In this document: in pieces, positions 39,614 through 54,600 of the stretch | How the letters are laid out: each line of letters begins with the position of its first letter | Position numbering within the stretch: the first letter of the stretch is position 1 | Source of the DNA: Larus michahellis | Taxonomy: Eukaryota > Chordata > Aves > Charadriiformes > Laridae | Reading direction: 5' to 3' | Length of the DNA: 64,000 nt | Assembly (NCBI RefSeq): GCF_964199755.1 | Contig: NC_133896.1 | Location: forward strand, 89,574,215-89,638,214 | Made by a program: the position numbers and the translations under genes | Notes under the pieces: model-generated | Seen by the model: only the letters and a program-made list of their open reading frames with translations | What the model was told of the DNA's origin: nothing | The model's database searches: none

Positions 39614-42600
39614 TATGGAGAAGCAATTTTTGTTATATGCAACTCTATTGAGTCTTACCATAGTTAAGATTGCAGAGGTTTCCAGCATTAAGGAAGAAAT
39701 GTGTTCGGAAAAGGTCTCCAAACCCTCCCCGGCCTGGCCGGAAAGGGAGAGGGGTATATAGATGTAAGCCTCCGGCCCAGTAGGCTTCTCCTCCCAAGTA
39801 ATCACCTATTTAGGGAAAATGTTGGAATAAAAACATTTACGGTGGAAGATATTAAGAGAAAAAGAACACATCCTTAAGTTATTTTATGTTGCACTGCTTC
39901 CTCTTTTGCAACTCCTGCCACTTGCTTCTAGCTCTCTCCAACCTCACTTCTATCAAGTAAAAAATTAGCACTTAGACAATTCTTCAAACCTTCCAAGTGA
40001 ATTGCCCTTTTCTTCCATTCCCTCACTGGAACACCTGAGGCAGGCACCTACTTGTGGTTCCATCAGAGACTACCTCCTGAACACTTTTGAAATACCTGCC
40101 TTAGTTTTAAAAATGGGAAATTGATACAACGAAACAATTGGCTTTAAAAAAATACTGAATACTGAATCCATTGCTAACAGCAAGTCAGCAGCAGAGCAAG
40201 GGATGAAGCTCAGGAAACTCCTGGCTCTCACAATGCCTTTGCTGATCACATTACCTTTCCCCTAAGCTACCTGAACATATGCTGGATCAAATAGAGATTT
40301 AATGTGACTGTTGCTATAAAACCATCTTTTGGGAACTTTTTAAGCTTGAAGGTTGCTTACTAATTAAAGGAACATACTGCAAGTCTGAACACACATCTGG
40401 TTTACAGAAGTAGCTTATGGCTTAACTAGGAACTCCCGTATTTATTCCATTGTGAACCAACATGTAATGACAGATCAAAGACATAATGCTTCTCAGAGTC
40501 AAAGTGCAGAATGAGTGCAATTATTTTTAAGCTATACAAGCTTAAGGACAGAATTTGATTTTTTGTTACAAATTACTATTTACAGTATTGTCAGAGGAGC
40601 GAGATTTAAAAGTTTCAGACCTTCACTCTGGGGTCCAATGCTGTACATACTGAATCCACGCACGCTTGTTGGTCCACCAAGGTAAAACCTAGTTAACACA
40701 GTTGAAGTTAATTTAATGCTTCACTTGAAAGAACGTATTTGAAAATATCTAGTCATACTTCTGACATTGCTTTTCAGAGTTACAGGTAACTTTGTAACAG
40801 GTTTAGTAAAGTGTATTTAAAAAAATACAATAAATTAAATCTAAATCTCAATCCTGATGCATTTGGCAAAAAGTTCAAAATTAGTTTTCCGTCACTTACA
40901 AACATCAAATCAGAAGGTTCCCCATCACTGAAAAAGAATCAGAATACTGTCTGATTCTGTCTGTTGTAATAATTTTGATAGAAATACTACAGTTAAGATC
41001 TATCACATGTGAGGTTGACACTTAGTATTTATTGTAAATAAATTTAAGTCTAAGTGGTTTCTGCTAGTGATCTTTAAACACAGGTGTTAGAGGGCAAAAT
41101 TGTCTAAAAAGCCAACACAGTTACAATACGGCTTTACTTCTAAAAATACCTAAAAATAACAGTGTTACCTATTCCTGATACAAAATTTTGCAGGCGTTAA
41201 ATACCATTTTGCAACCATAAATATTGGCAGGCAGAGATACTACATAGCAAATTATAAAGTTATACTACCCCAATATTAAAATCAAAACCAGAAGGCACAG
41301 CTTGAGTATTAACATTCAATTAAAGCTAACTAGAAACTTATTTTATTTTCCTCAGAACCAGAACTACTACTGCTTTTCTCTTCTGCTATAGGCTCTTCTT
41401 TATACATTAGCTGGGTTGACTGAAAAAAAATTAAGAAACATTTAAAAAAACTTGCCTATCAGCTATACTGGATGGCTTGTCTCCAATAGGTACTAGCATT
41501 CCACCCCAAAGTGATGCTGAAAAAACCTTTGGAGAGAAAAAGAAGTTGTTTATTAATACATATTACTAAATTTCCCTAAAAACAGTATCAGTAAAATTTC
41601 ATTGCTCAGTAACAGGCAGAGCTCCCATTAGTCTGACAGAAAGTTACAGATGATCACAGCGTACGCATGGATATCACACCATCGGTAACAGCATTTTCAG
41701 GCAACTCTTGATCGCTGCTGCCCTCTTTCTTTCATGCAGTGCTACATCTTGAAAAAGTCAATACGGCACATTTGAACCAAGTGCTGCTTTCACTGTAGCT
41801 AAAGAGAACACTCATCCAGCTCCTATTTTCTTATGAATTTTCACGTCTTGAAATAAGACAACACTGCTGACATAAATTAGTCCTGGCAATTTTAAACCCA
41901 TAGGAGGCTAAGTCCAGCAAACAGCTACCAAAAATGCACAATTATTAGCTGTCTGTAAATTAGCCTTATATGAGGACACCTTCTGCAACCAACTATATTG
42001 ACATCAAATATACATACAGCATTACTGCTTACATATACGGTAACTCTTGGGAGCCAAATCACTGTAACACATACATTTGCTTCCTGCCTGTGTACCAAGG
42101 AAAAGTACTACTGCCAGACAGTGAGCTCTATTGCCAACATCTAGCCTAAAGGCGTTGGATAATTTCTCTGATTTTACAGCACACTCCTGCTACCTTCTGC
42201 CCTGAGTGTCCCCAGATGCCTCTCCCACCGTTCTCAGACGTGAACTCATCATGCGCATTATCTGGTTACACAACACACAGCTTGTGCAATAGCCAGTTGC
42301 ACGCAAGTCTACGCTCACGAACATAAAATCATGCACAGCACGTGATGAGATATGCTTCACTTCCATTCACAATGTAGGCATATCAGCAGTCATGGGAAAG
42401 AGCAAAGACCTCTTTGCGCAGCCATGAAGGCATTAAATTACTTCACAGGAGAATATGGTGTCTTTCTCAGCTGAAGGTCAGCAAATAAATGTCAGATGAC
42501 TAGAAGTGCACTGATCAGGCAATGCCTTTTCTTCCACCACATGGAACGTGCAAATATAATGATGTAATAAGAAAGGAGTGTGGCCTTAAAATGTCCTTCT

Positions 42601-45600
42601 GTGTTGGCCTCACTGGTCTAACTCAAGAACTTCATTGCACCGAGTCGCCTAAGACTAAAAGCATGAAACAGCAGACTGACAGATCTTTACAGCATCAGTC
42701 CATTAGTATCTGCACAACAGAAGTAGCTTGGAGTTTTTTAGTTGTATTGTTGGCATAATGTTAACATTATTCCAGTCTCCTAGAGTTTCTTCATTATTCC
42801 AGTACTTCTTAAAAAGCTTTCAAGAGGCAGCAATCTTCTCAATGCTTTTCTGGTTTGTTTTGGGTTGGTTTGTTGGTTTTTTTGTTTTGTTTTGTTTTTT
42901 AATATGTTGGGATGCAAATCATTGTAACCTCTGGATTTTAAATTTTCATAATGGAAGTTGCTGTTTAATTCCCCATTCAGCTATGATACAAGAACTTACT
43001 GCACCATCTCCACGTGATAAAGAACTTTCCAAATACACACAGAAACATTTCTAGTATGTAGTTGAATTCTTGTTTCACTAAGCAGAAAAACATGTATTTC
43101 CACCTAATACTAGCTTTAAAATATGCCTGATACTTGAGATCTCTCTGTTCTGGTGCGAAGCTAGAGAACATTAAGCATCAACTTGAAGCAGAGTTATCCA
43201 GTGTCATTTCCTCTGAAGGAAATATAGTTGGTATACACAAGAATGGCTCTGCCAACCAAACCAAGACTTCTCAGTGATGATCATACAGGGATTTGGTTCA
43301 AAACCGCACAGTTAGTCCAAACCAAAGTACGAATGTAGACACCACGCCATAAAATCTGGGACGTGCTCTGCCTATAGGGCGGCAGGCTGTGGGGTCTCAT
43401 AAACTTGTCACACTGCCATGCGTTTGTCTTACTGGAACTTAAGTTGTTCACTGTGCACAAATACAAAGAAGTTCAAAATGTTGCAGTGCAAGCTTACTGT
43501 TGTAGCGAAATCAGTCTTCCCATTCTTGCACAGTAATTTTACATAGAAGAAATAATTACATGCTATGATACCAAACTTAGTAGTCATATATTCAAAATTT
43601 ACCATGACAAAAGAAAACTAAGCCAAGATTAGTCAGAATATTCATAACGAGGTGAAAGAGACAGAACAAAGGCTGTAGTAAGTTTTTGAAAAACCACTGT
43701 TAAGAAAGATCACAAAGAACAGACATGCCCAACATTTCTTCTGAAAAAAGATCAGTTCGTATCATTAACTGTCAGACAAGTCCTTCTTTCCAAACTGTCC
43801 ACTTCTCAAGTGACTGTGCACGGCAGGAAAAAGAGTATTTCACTTTCAAAAAAACAAATCAAGATATCTACACCATCCATCGTTCACTTCCTCAGATCAA
43901 TTACTAAGACATCTTTTAGAAAATTACCGAATCCCAGAGAAGTTGCTTATTCAATTGAAATTCAAAATCCTCCTTCAGAAAGCTCACATCTCCACCTGTA
44001 TAGCCAGCCAACTCCTGCAAAGACATAAGGTTACGAAAGTTAAAACGGACATTATGCGTTTCTTCCCCCAAAAAGTTCATCATGTCTGCATCAGCACAAG
44101 CAGTGTTTTCTGTACAAGAAATACAGATACACTGGTATGAAGAGACAACTGAATTATGAACCAATGAAAAAACACGCATGACGCTCAGAACAATGAGCAG
44201 CATTTTTCTTCCCCAAAATATTAAACCAGGCTATTGCTTTCTAGACCATTTTGAAAATAACAGCAGAACAGAATGGAGCTGGAGAATTCAGCACCTGAAA
44301 TCAAACATCTTATTGAATTTACCTAGGACCTGAGATGATTTCATACGTACTAAAGCAGGGCTGAAGAACAAGATAGCCAGCTGCATTACACCGTGCTAGT
44401 TGAAAATAACAACCGACTCTATCAGCGTTAAGAGGCAGCATCTAACAAACGATATGTTAACTGAACCCTGAGCGATAACCACCCTTTTCACTCAGAAACA
44501 GAAGAGCTCGCTGCTGCTCACAGGAACAGTAGCACTTCTAGTTCCCATGGCGTTTCAAAGCAAGCTGCTTCTAAAGTGTTGCAGAAGCTAATGCTTCTGA
44601 AGTATTAGCCCACGCAGCAGAAAAGCCAGTTTTTCTAAAGGCTTGGAAAGTAACAAGAGTGAAAACCATTTTCTGTGCCAAAATGATACATGCGTATCAT
44701 GAGAGAGTTAGTTATACCCAGTCTTTCATTTTTAATTCTAAGACTTACAAACTTTGTAAGCAGCATCAGAACCACAGTCTAGCAGCCTTACATTACAGTA
44801 TTAGAAAACAAGGACTAATACCTACTGTAAAGTGTAAACAGTGTCAGCGATAATGTATCTCAGCTAATAAATAATTTAATGCTAATGGTGAGATAAAATG
44901 GCTGTGCTGTTTGACCAATGGCATACAAATGAAAATTTGCTACCATAAAAAGGTTTCATGATTTTAAAAGGCACCCACTGTAAAGATACAAAGCAAATAC
45001 AGTGATGACCAGCATCACTGTATCCTAGTCAATTTACGATTAATTTCTAACTTTAGACATTTTTAACATGAACATCAATAAGGTAAATTAAGACCAACTC
45101 AAACACACTTACAGATAAAAACCAATAATAGCCTTAGTGATGTAATACTACCTGATTAATTTTCAGCAAAGCACCTCGTCTCGGCAAGATCGAGGAGTTC
45201 CGGGAATCGATTACCATGGCATGCTGAAAAGAATCAAACAATTATTTTTAGGTTCTCTTATCTGTTGAATACCACAGAGTGACACTATATTTTTCTTAAA
45301 GAAATGTGCAAAAAGTGGAAGACAAGCACAACTCCACCTAAGGCTAGTGCAGCTTCATGGATTTGGGAACAATATACCTACAGACTAACTTAGTCTTGAA
45401 TTTAGAGGCCATGTGAAATACACACATTCATATCTCTTGGCCACGGTATACAACACAAATAGAGGTGCAACAACGCCCCAGTGTAAGTCACCAATTTTGC
45501 GACAGTAAACTGCAATTCCTACTCCTACAACTTGTAAGCTACAAGTTAAAGACAAGAAGTGATCAAAAACTGCTATAGGAAATAATATTTAGGAAGGGCA

Positions 45601-48600
45601 CAGCAACTGTAGGATGAGGAAATTTATCGATCCTGTCTTCTACCAAACCAGACAATTCTGCAAAGAAAGATGGCAGATGACACGGAGGGAAGCCCTGCAA
45701 AAAGAACAAGCCAGCTTACACAACGGTCAACTATGAAAGTGTGTTTTCTCTTTGGACTTCCTGGATGTCTCTGCGAATGACCAAATGCAGCACAAGACGT
45801 TGGAAGTAAAACACGCTACCTGATAAGACATAAAAGCTCCTTTGGTATCATTCATACGCATTAGATTACTCAAAATAAAGTGTTTTAAAAAATTATCAGG
45901 AAAAAGCCTTACAGAGAGAGAAGATTTAAGAGAGTGTCCACTTTCTTCTCGAACAGAAAAGGATGCTGTTCTAGCAAGGCAGCCAAGCTCTCTCCACACA
46001 CCCTCCCACTTCAGCGTGTGATTGGTCTTCCAGACTGGAAACTACAAATAAAGAATTGCATAAGACATTTTTTTTTTTTTGCTACAAAATTTAAATAAAC
46101 AATTCCCTGAAAAATGTTTCTCTCTAAAGTTTATTTATACATGAGTTTGTGCTTTTTGTTTCCAAACTTCTTGGATCAGAGAGAAATTCTTTTTCATTTC
46201 AGAGTAATGCTAATTCTGCTCCAGGCAAGAAAGTTTCTCCAAGTAGGTGCACATTACTTAATCCATCCCAAATGAAAAATATCTTGAATTGGGCTGATAT
46301 AGCAAGCTAGGCAACCAAATGCCTCTCTGAAATGATACTTCAAACATTAAAAATTTGGGGAAAAACACACTGGTATTTTTGTATGGACAAAATAAGATTG
46401 AATTGTAAGGAAAAGACTAAGACGTATTAACTCTATAATTTTAAAACTGTTGAAGTCTTTCAAAAAATGACAAGTTAGCCCTGTGCACAAGTGTTTCAAT
46501 CATTAAAAACGTAGAACAAATATTCGCAAAAGCCAGCTGTGACCTGAATTAAATGTAAATGAAGCATGTGTTCTACAAAAGCTTGTGCTACACTTACATT
46601 AAATTCTGTTGATATTCCTCTATCAGTTTCACGAAGAGAGCTCCAAGGGAACTGTCCAGTTACTTTATACAGGTTAACTGAAAAACTGAAACACATTACT
46701 GGTAGGTTTGAAAGTGAAACTATTTAAGCAGGTGGAGTTTTAACTTATCACAAAAACTTAAGAAACCAGCTCCGCTACATGATTAACAGACCCTCAGCAA
46801 AGGAATAAATTTAATTATTGCTCAGTGAAAGATCTTACTAATGGTTTTTTACTCCTTCAATAAAAAAAAAAAAACAACAAAAAACAAGTACTCAAAAATG
46901 CATCCCCTACTTTCTTTCAAAGTTTCCAGGCTGTGGTTTGAAGAATGACAGGCCATATGAAGTTTCCTTTGTTCCATAGGAGAACTGGAAGGTTACCTTT
47001 TCTGCACGTCCAAAGAGATTTGGGAACTTGAGCCCAAGTACCTATGGAAAATAAAAAACAAACATTTCATATAGTTTGCTATCTTACACCTTAATCATAC
47101 GCTAAAAACAAGCACATCTACCCTAAGAATGAGAAATGAAGGTATTAATGAAAGTTCTAACTGAATGTGTTTTTCTCGTAAGTTAAGTTTCTCTTTGCTG
47201 TGGCAGCAAAAGCCATCACAATAGCACAAGTTATAGTTAATCATCCAACTTCTACTGCTGTCCGGTAGCCGCTGACTTAAATTGGCATTCTCACTGTATT
47301 ATTAGTACTGTTATTATTTCAAGCAAAATCTCCCTCAAAATCTGGGAGAAGCAAGTCTTTGACATAATAAGCAAATGCTCTGCAATTGCATATTTTCCAG
47401 CCAGGTAGGGCTGATCGGAACCACAGCAGTAAGCTGGTGGAAAATTATCAATACAGAGCCACTCCCTTGTATTTTTGTTTTGAGGAAAAGACACTTTTGC
47501 AGTCAGTTCTTATGGGAATACAATGTACCATACCATTCTCCAGAAACAACAGTTAAACACTTTTGCCTGTTCTGACAAATTCTTTGTATCCCTTTGGCAG
47601 TTCTTGGCCCTTTGGCAGAAAGGATGGAGCAGGTTTCCTTCAAGCACAGACACTACCAGGACTGTTCTATTGTTTTGTGTTCTATTTTAAAAGAATGTAA
47701 AAAAGATACCAAATCCTGATTGCCTTTGCCTAACAGCTTTTGGAAGCACATCAGTCACCTGAACTTTGTGATGTTGACTAATATGCAATTATCCAACTAA
47801 CCAGAAACCGCTAATCCAAAGGGTTATTAGTATGAAATATTACATCTATAGGCTTCAGATGATTTTAAGGGATTAGAATAAATGTCACAACTGTTTAACT
47901 CTTAAGGAACCATAATCTCTGCTGCCAAGACCAGTGTATAAAAATCATGCTTTCATATCACTCAAATGTCTTACTTCTCTGTAACAAACTAAAATCAACT
48001 AGAAGGGGAAGCTGAGTACAAAAACAGAAACCAAAGAAGCTTTCAGAGTGTTTTCAAATGCACTAGAACCAACAAGTAGGATTCCCCCCTCGTTTCATTC
48101 AGGCCGCAACACCCTGGACATGGCTCTCAGCAGCCAGGCTGCATAACCAGCTCTCAACTCGCCGAGTTCCCATTCTCCCTGCACTCACACGACACCATCA
48201 CCTGAGTCATGCAGTATCTTATCCAGGTTAAAAATACCCCTAAGAAGAAAAGGATGAGTCCCTTGATCTGGCTTATCTAACAGCCCCAGGCACAGCTGCA
48301 CCGTGCACATGAGAAGGCAGAATGGGTGCAGCAATGAGCACCTGAAAGCACGATCTACTTACACCAGCCTTTCCATTAAAAGAACGTTAACAGAACAACA
48401 GTATGGCTGTTACTTTCTGTGTCAGTCAGTAAATATTTTTCACACAACATTTTAATCTGATGCATCCTTAATTGAATCGAATGGAAACAAATTCCACAGT
48501 TTATATAGTTCTGGAAACCCTAGCACTTCACAGCCCAGAATAACTGGTACTGGGCTAAAATAGTGAAGACGAAGAGCAATTTCTAAGTTAAACATAAAGC

Positions 48601-51600
48601 ATTTTGAATTAGAAGAAAAACACTTAAAACAAATCTCATAGAAACTAAATTCCGAAGTACAACTAATCTCTCCAGTACATAAACAGTCTTAAAAATTATC
48701 AAGAAACAAAATTTAAGTCATTTTAAGAATTAAAAAATTAACATACCGAGTTGGAAGCTACAGCATTCTTCCCTAGCTCAAAATAGGCTTTTGCTGAATG
48801 AAAGCCTGACTAATACAAAGACTATTTAGAGACAAAGGTCTGGCAAAGCCTTAGTAAAGCTGGATCAAGAGAACAATTTGGCTTGGATCAAGTCCTCACT
48901 TATTTAATCACCAAATTACTTGCTACGTTTGAAACGTGAAAGTAAGAGGAATATCAAAAGGAGTTAATAATTATTTGAAATAATCCATACCATACTGCCT
49001 TCATTGTTGCCAACCATTGTGTTATAGCTTCCAGTTAGTCTTCTCAATTCTGTCACCTCAAAGGTTACATCTAAACCGTTTGGAAGGGCATCATCTCCTA
49101 CACAAACAAACAAACATATGTTATCTCTAGAGAGCTTCTTAAAAAAAATGCAGACAGAAGGTCACTTGAAATATTTGAAAACTGTTTGAATTAAATGATA
49201 GTAAAAGTCTACATTACAAAGAAAAAATGGCTTGAGAAAAAGAAGTCGTGTGGGTACAAATGCAGAATTTGGTTCAATCAAAGCATGACTGGCTCTAATC
49301 ATCAACACGGTAGTTTAATTATGAACTAGTAACCCACCAATGAAAAAGATGTACGCAAATTCTGACATTAGAACAAAGAGAAACTAAAGTGATCCAGACA
49401 TGCAAGAAGGACACTGTCACTAGGGCAGAGCTCCCAGTACTCTGCGGGTAAGTGCTGAACAACAGAAACCACCCAGTTGTCTCAGGGCTCTGGCTTCAGC
49501 AGCCGTCAGGGGCACCTAATTCTGCTTGAAGCAACTGGGGCAGCATCCCATCACCCACAGCCTTTGGGACTGCACTGTGTTTCCTTCTCAATAACACAAC
49601 ATTCCTCTGCTGAAGAGAAGAGCAATGAGCTTGAAAAGCAACCACAAGCCCAGGAATGCCAACGGAGCCTTCCTGTGAAACCTGCATACGTTCAGCGGTC
49701 CCATATATACCATAAGCCAATTTTTTAATCGCAAGCACTGATACAATTACTAGTATTTCCTTAAGCAGCAACGATGTGTTGATATAACGTCAGTTATGTG
49801 ATGTGTAATACATGGAAGTACAGGACACATTTTCAAGCTTTTCCTCAAGTGTTCCTCTGAGACTTTGGATTAAGGGAAGCATACTGTATTTATTTTAGTG
49901 CTGGAAATTCACTCATTATTGCATGCAAACAAGTAATATTTATATACACAGACACATGCAAATAGATCTTTTTCATAAGGATAATGGATGTAGACACATA
50001 CATTCATACATATAGCACATCTACACGTACATCTAAAATATATAAAGGTATATGAGAAAGTAAGTTGTATACACAAAAATGTCCAACCTATTACACAGGG
50101 TATGCACGTGTCTATGTGTGTATGAGAAAAAAGGTAAGGCAATGCAATGAGGCAATACATACCTTGACATGTATCAATCAGAACCTCTACCTGTCTAAAG
50201 ATACCTAGACGAAGCAACCTTTCACGAGCTTCATGTGATTTTCTCATCACCTACAGGACAAGATAAGTAGCTCAGTCTTTTGGGTTACCAAAAAATAACC
50301 AGGATAAAATAGTTGAAATGCAGCTAAATCATATAATATTCACAGATTTTGTATACAAAGACACATATATCCGCCTTCAAAACAGATCACAACCACTTTA
50401 ATGCTTGAACCTGTAAAGATATAAATTAAACTCAGAGCATCTGGCTCAATTCCTACCTTTCGTTAGCGTGCATCCTAATTGTTACAATACTTAAAGCTAT
50501 TATTCAAATAGGTTTCAGTACTTAAAACTTATACACCTATTTGCAGGGCCTATCCTTTTGCCAAAAATCAAAGCACCCTCATCTGTTTAAATTTACTCCA
50601 ATTTACAGGTTACATTGCCAGCCGCACACCAGAAGGAATCAGCATCTAAAAGGGCAAGGACATACAGCCTAACTCGCACTTTGATCCACTGTGGAGAGGG
50701 GCACCCGTTATCTGTGGGGAGATCCAAAAATTTATCTTAAGCAAATTAACTGGAAGCGTCACCTACACAGTTAGCAATTCTCAATGGGAAGAGTGAAGCT
50801 GAAAAATATCTGAGATAATTGTTTGCCATCTCACAACATCTTTCAGCTGAATACTTCAGAAAATACAGTGTCTGCCAGTATTTCATATTAAAGTTTGGCT
50901 CCCATATCACAAGATCAGAATCATCACAAAATCTGACAGAGCTGCCCCATGTCTGAAGGGAGGAGCCCAAAGCAAGAAAAAGAGAGAAAATCGTAACCTG
51001 AATTTTTAAACAGTAGGTCTGATATTCAGTACAGTACTTACATCAATGAGATTTTTAGCCTTGAAAACATCAGAGATTTCATACATGATAATGTCATCTT
51101 TGGTCCTTCCAAGTCCATCAAAGTGTACATGCTGAACCACCACCTAAACAGAACAGATGTTTAAACACAAATGCTGAATTTACATCTAATAACGCGTAGC
51201 AAAATCACCAATGCAGAAAGGAATATTGTTGTCCAAGTGAAAAACCCTGAAGGTTCCTAGGTTAGTTACTGCTAACCTACATTATGAGAAATCAGTGCTA
51301 TCTACAATTCTGGAAAGTTGTTCCCTTAACATGAAAATTAAAGAAAAAAAAGAACTCTAATACCAAAGCTAATACTGGTTGTAGCAGAAGAGACAGTAAC
51401 GGGCTGTAGCTGCTGAGATTTTAGTCCTAAGTGTTGTATGGACAAATAAGTCACTGCAGAAATCACACTGAGATATTAAGACATGTAAGACAAAACATGT
51501 AGTTAGTCGTAATTAGCTATTTTTTGTATCAGCTACACGTACACAAGGAGTTAGAAGAAAAAGCAAACAAACCTACAAGCCATAAATATTTAAACTCTTA

Positions 51601-54600
51601 ACTATCAAAATTATTACTGCTATGGGAGCATTGTGGTTTAAAACGCATATTAAAATCACTGGCATTGTGGGGTTTTATATTTTCTTAAAATCATTCACCT
51701 GAGAGAACTTGACCTCAAAAATCACGACATGCTCCAGGTTAGCCAGTACAAATGGACTACAGTGATTGCATTTCCCCTATTTTTCCAACCTTTTCAGTGT
51801 ATTGTAATTTTAGGGGTAAGTAAAAAAAAAAAAAAAAAAAAAAAATCTGCAAATGCTTCATGTATTCACGTATAGTAAAATAGCAGAATATGAGCAACCT
51901 AGCATTAACGCAAATTGCTTTAATAAACCCTATCAGAATACATATATCATGAACTAAACAAAAAGCAAATGTTATTACCAAGCTTCTAGTGAGGATGACT
52001 CTGAATACCATAAGGGAAAGGAAAATTTTAATAAAAATTAAATAATGCATGATATCTACCCCTCTAGCATGGCTAAACACATTGTGGGCCAAGACAGACA
52101 TGCTCTTACATGTGAAATATTAAAAAAAAAAAAAGAGAAAAAAAAGTTACCATCTTCTGCTGAAGTTAGTATTTCCTGTAGTAACATAATTCATGTGGTG
52201 GCAGTTTACCTAACCTGGCTAATACTGCACTCTAGCAGATTAAGGACAGTTGCTTGGTTTGCTCCTAAGCAGTGTTGGAAAAATAGCAATTTCTTATTAG
52301 AGAGAGGGGAAAGTAGCATCTGGAAACAGGTCTATTTAGTTCAAAGCTGAATTTTAGCAATAACTCCTGCAGTAAGGAAAAAAAGAACAGGAACTAGACA
52401 ACATCAAATAAAATTTACAGTACTCAATTTCACTCTTTCACATCTCAAACCATAGTTTAGAATGTTCCCTTAGGAAAAACAAGCAAGCAAGCAAGGGTGC
52501 CAAGACATTTCTCTTAAAAATCAGGATGTTGTTCAGGTACTTACATCTTTGTTTTCAAGAATTTCCTGCTTGGCCTCAGGTTCAACTTCAACCAGTTCAG
52601 CTTCCTCTCCCAGGGCACCAAAGTCTGGCCCACCCATTGGAAGAGGCTCCAAACTCTGAAAGCATAAAACTGCAGGTAATACGGTATGCAATTTGTGATT
52701 TATGCCTTTTGCAAAGGAAAAAGGTGTATAGTTCTTGACACTGTGCTCATCAGATGATAAGGGGAAAAAAGCAAAAGAGAAGAATTAAAATGGGGGAGAA
52801 TTACCAGCACATTTGTTACCCACCTGCTTGCTGAAATTTTTAATCAAAGCTAAATAGCTTCCATGTTGAATGATTTCTCAAAAACACTCTGCACTCTTCC
52901 AAAACCAACCCTATTTTTAAGGCATGCTTCCTGTGTTAAAGATGAATTCTACCTTCTTAAAAAAAAAAAAAAAAACAAAACTAAAAAATCAGGGTGTCAC
53001 TACTTAGTTTGGGTTTTTGGGAGGGAGAAGAGGGTGAATGTTGAACAATGGGGAAAAAAAAGGGTGTTTTCAGTATGTTACTTTCCTTTGCATATATTTA
53101 TATGCTTTTATATTTTAATATTTCTTTTAGAAGTACCCTTCCAAGTAATGCTCAAGAACCTCAGGCCCTATCCATCAGAGGTGAACATTTTAATCAAAAT
53201 GGTTTCCAGCACAGCATGGCTTTATTTACTATACCTCAAAGAGTCCTTAAATAAGACCTATCAGAAGATAATGGATTCAAGCACAAGTGAATAGAGGGTT
53301 ACCTGCAAAAGCAGAGGTCAGGACTGGATAACTCAGTAAATCTACTTTTAGTCTTAAGTCACTAATATAGTACTTGCTGCATTATTTAAGGATAGCTGTT
53401 TTGCTGGAATAGTAAATTGCTGTTACGTATCAGAATCAAGTTAAATGAAGACAGAATCCTCTCTCACTCCCAATAATTTTCAGGCAAACATGAAGCACTC
53501 TCTATCCACACAATATTGTGTATCACTTTATGCTGCAGATGGATATAAAACTAAGAATATGAGAAAAACATTTGAAATAGAAATTAAATTGGTCATGGTA
53601 ATTAGATACTCTGGAGCCTTAACGGTCCCCTGCAGCAATATATTCCTCAGTCTAATTAAACACTAGGTAAAAGTCTGCTGGTTTGCAGCAGGCTCACAGG
53701 AAAGAGGTTTTCTACCTGGGATCTTGAGGAACCATCCAGACCATTCTTAGCCCCCCAAATAGATCAGTCACTCAATAATCATGCCTGTTATCTACATCAG
53801 TTTTAAACACTCCTATGCAGGCTTCCCATGGTTGTTTTAAGGGGAAAGCAGTTTAAGCCGAATTCACAAGGTATTTCACCAAATGGACTTGAGATTTGCA
53901 TCATGATTGACTTGCCTCACAGTCAGCGGCACCACTGACCTTTTTGACATTATGCTCTGATATTCTTATAGCCTGACTTTGTCATAACCCGTCTCACATG
54001 ACTCCTACACCTTTCCATAAAGGAGGATACTCAGGAGTGGGCTGTTTATCTAAAATTATGCTGAGATATGCTTCTCTAATGAAGAATTGAGGCACAGAGC
54101 ATTCAATGCCTTCCTAAAGTATGTCAGAACCTACGTATCCTTACTCTTTGAAATTATTTTCTGATGTTTAAGATGCACTTTTTCGGTTGACACTATAACC
54201 ATTTTTTCTTCTCATACAATCATATTATGGTTTGGGTTGGAAAAGAGCTTAAAAGATCATCTAGTTCCAACCCCCCTGCCATGGGCAGGGACACCTCCCA
54301 CTAGACCAGGCTGCTCAAAGCCCCATCCAGCCTGGCCTTGAACACTTCCAGGGATGGGGCATCCACAGCTTCCCTGGGCAACCTGTTCCAGTGCCTCACC
54401 ACCCCCACAGTAAAGAATTTCTTCCTAATTTCTAATCCAAAACTCTCCTGTTTCAGTTTGAAACTGTTACCCCTCGTCCTATTGCTACGCTCCCTGACAA
54501 ACAGCCCCTCTCAAGATTTCTCATAGGCCCCCTTCAGGTACTGGAAGGCTGCTATAAGGTCTCCCTGGAGCCTTCTCTTCTCCAGGCTGAACAACCCCAA

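Larger units (their letters stand above)
37780..44999. other. SAMM50 introns 10 to 14 and part of 9: no other gene
   Basis: Introns at 37780-38574, 38717-39658, 39806-40620, 40689-41455, 41527-43927 and from 44015. They are AT-rich and lack recognised transposons. Features are the AT repeat near 39,600 and a T/G-rich patch at 42,850-42,900. Confidence 0.8.
45000..52544. other. SAMM50 introns 2 to 8 and part of 9: no other gene
   Basis: Introns up to 45151, then 45224-45912, 46042-46597, 46686-46910, 47042-48990, 49098-50162, 50251-51041 and 51144-52544. No transposon recognised; A tracts only. Confidence 0.8.

Noticed and set aside
46676-46690. Alternative CAG acceptor for SAMM50 exon 7, nine bases downstream
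   Set aside because: Its use would delete the conserved Asn-Phe-Ser of NFSVNLY; the upstream acceptor restores the human-like sequence.
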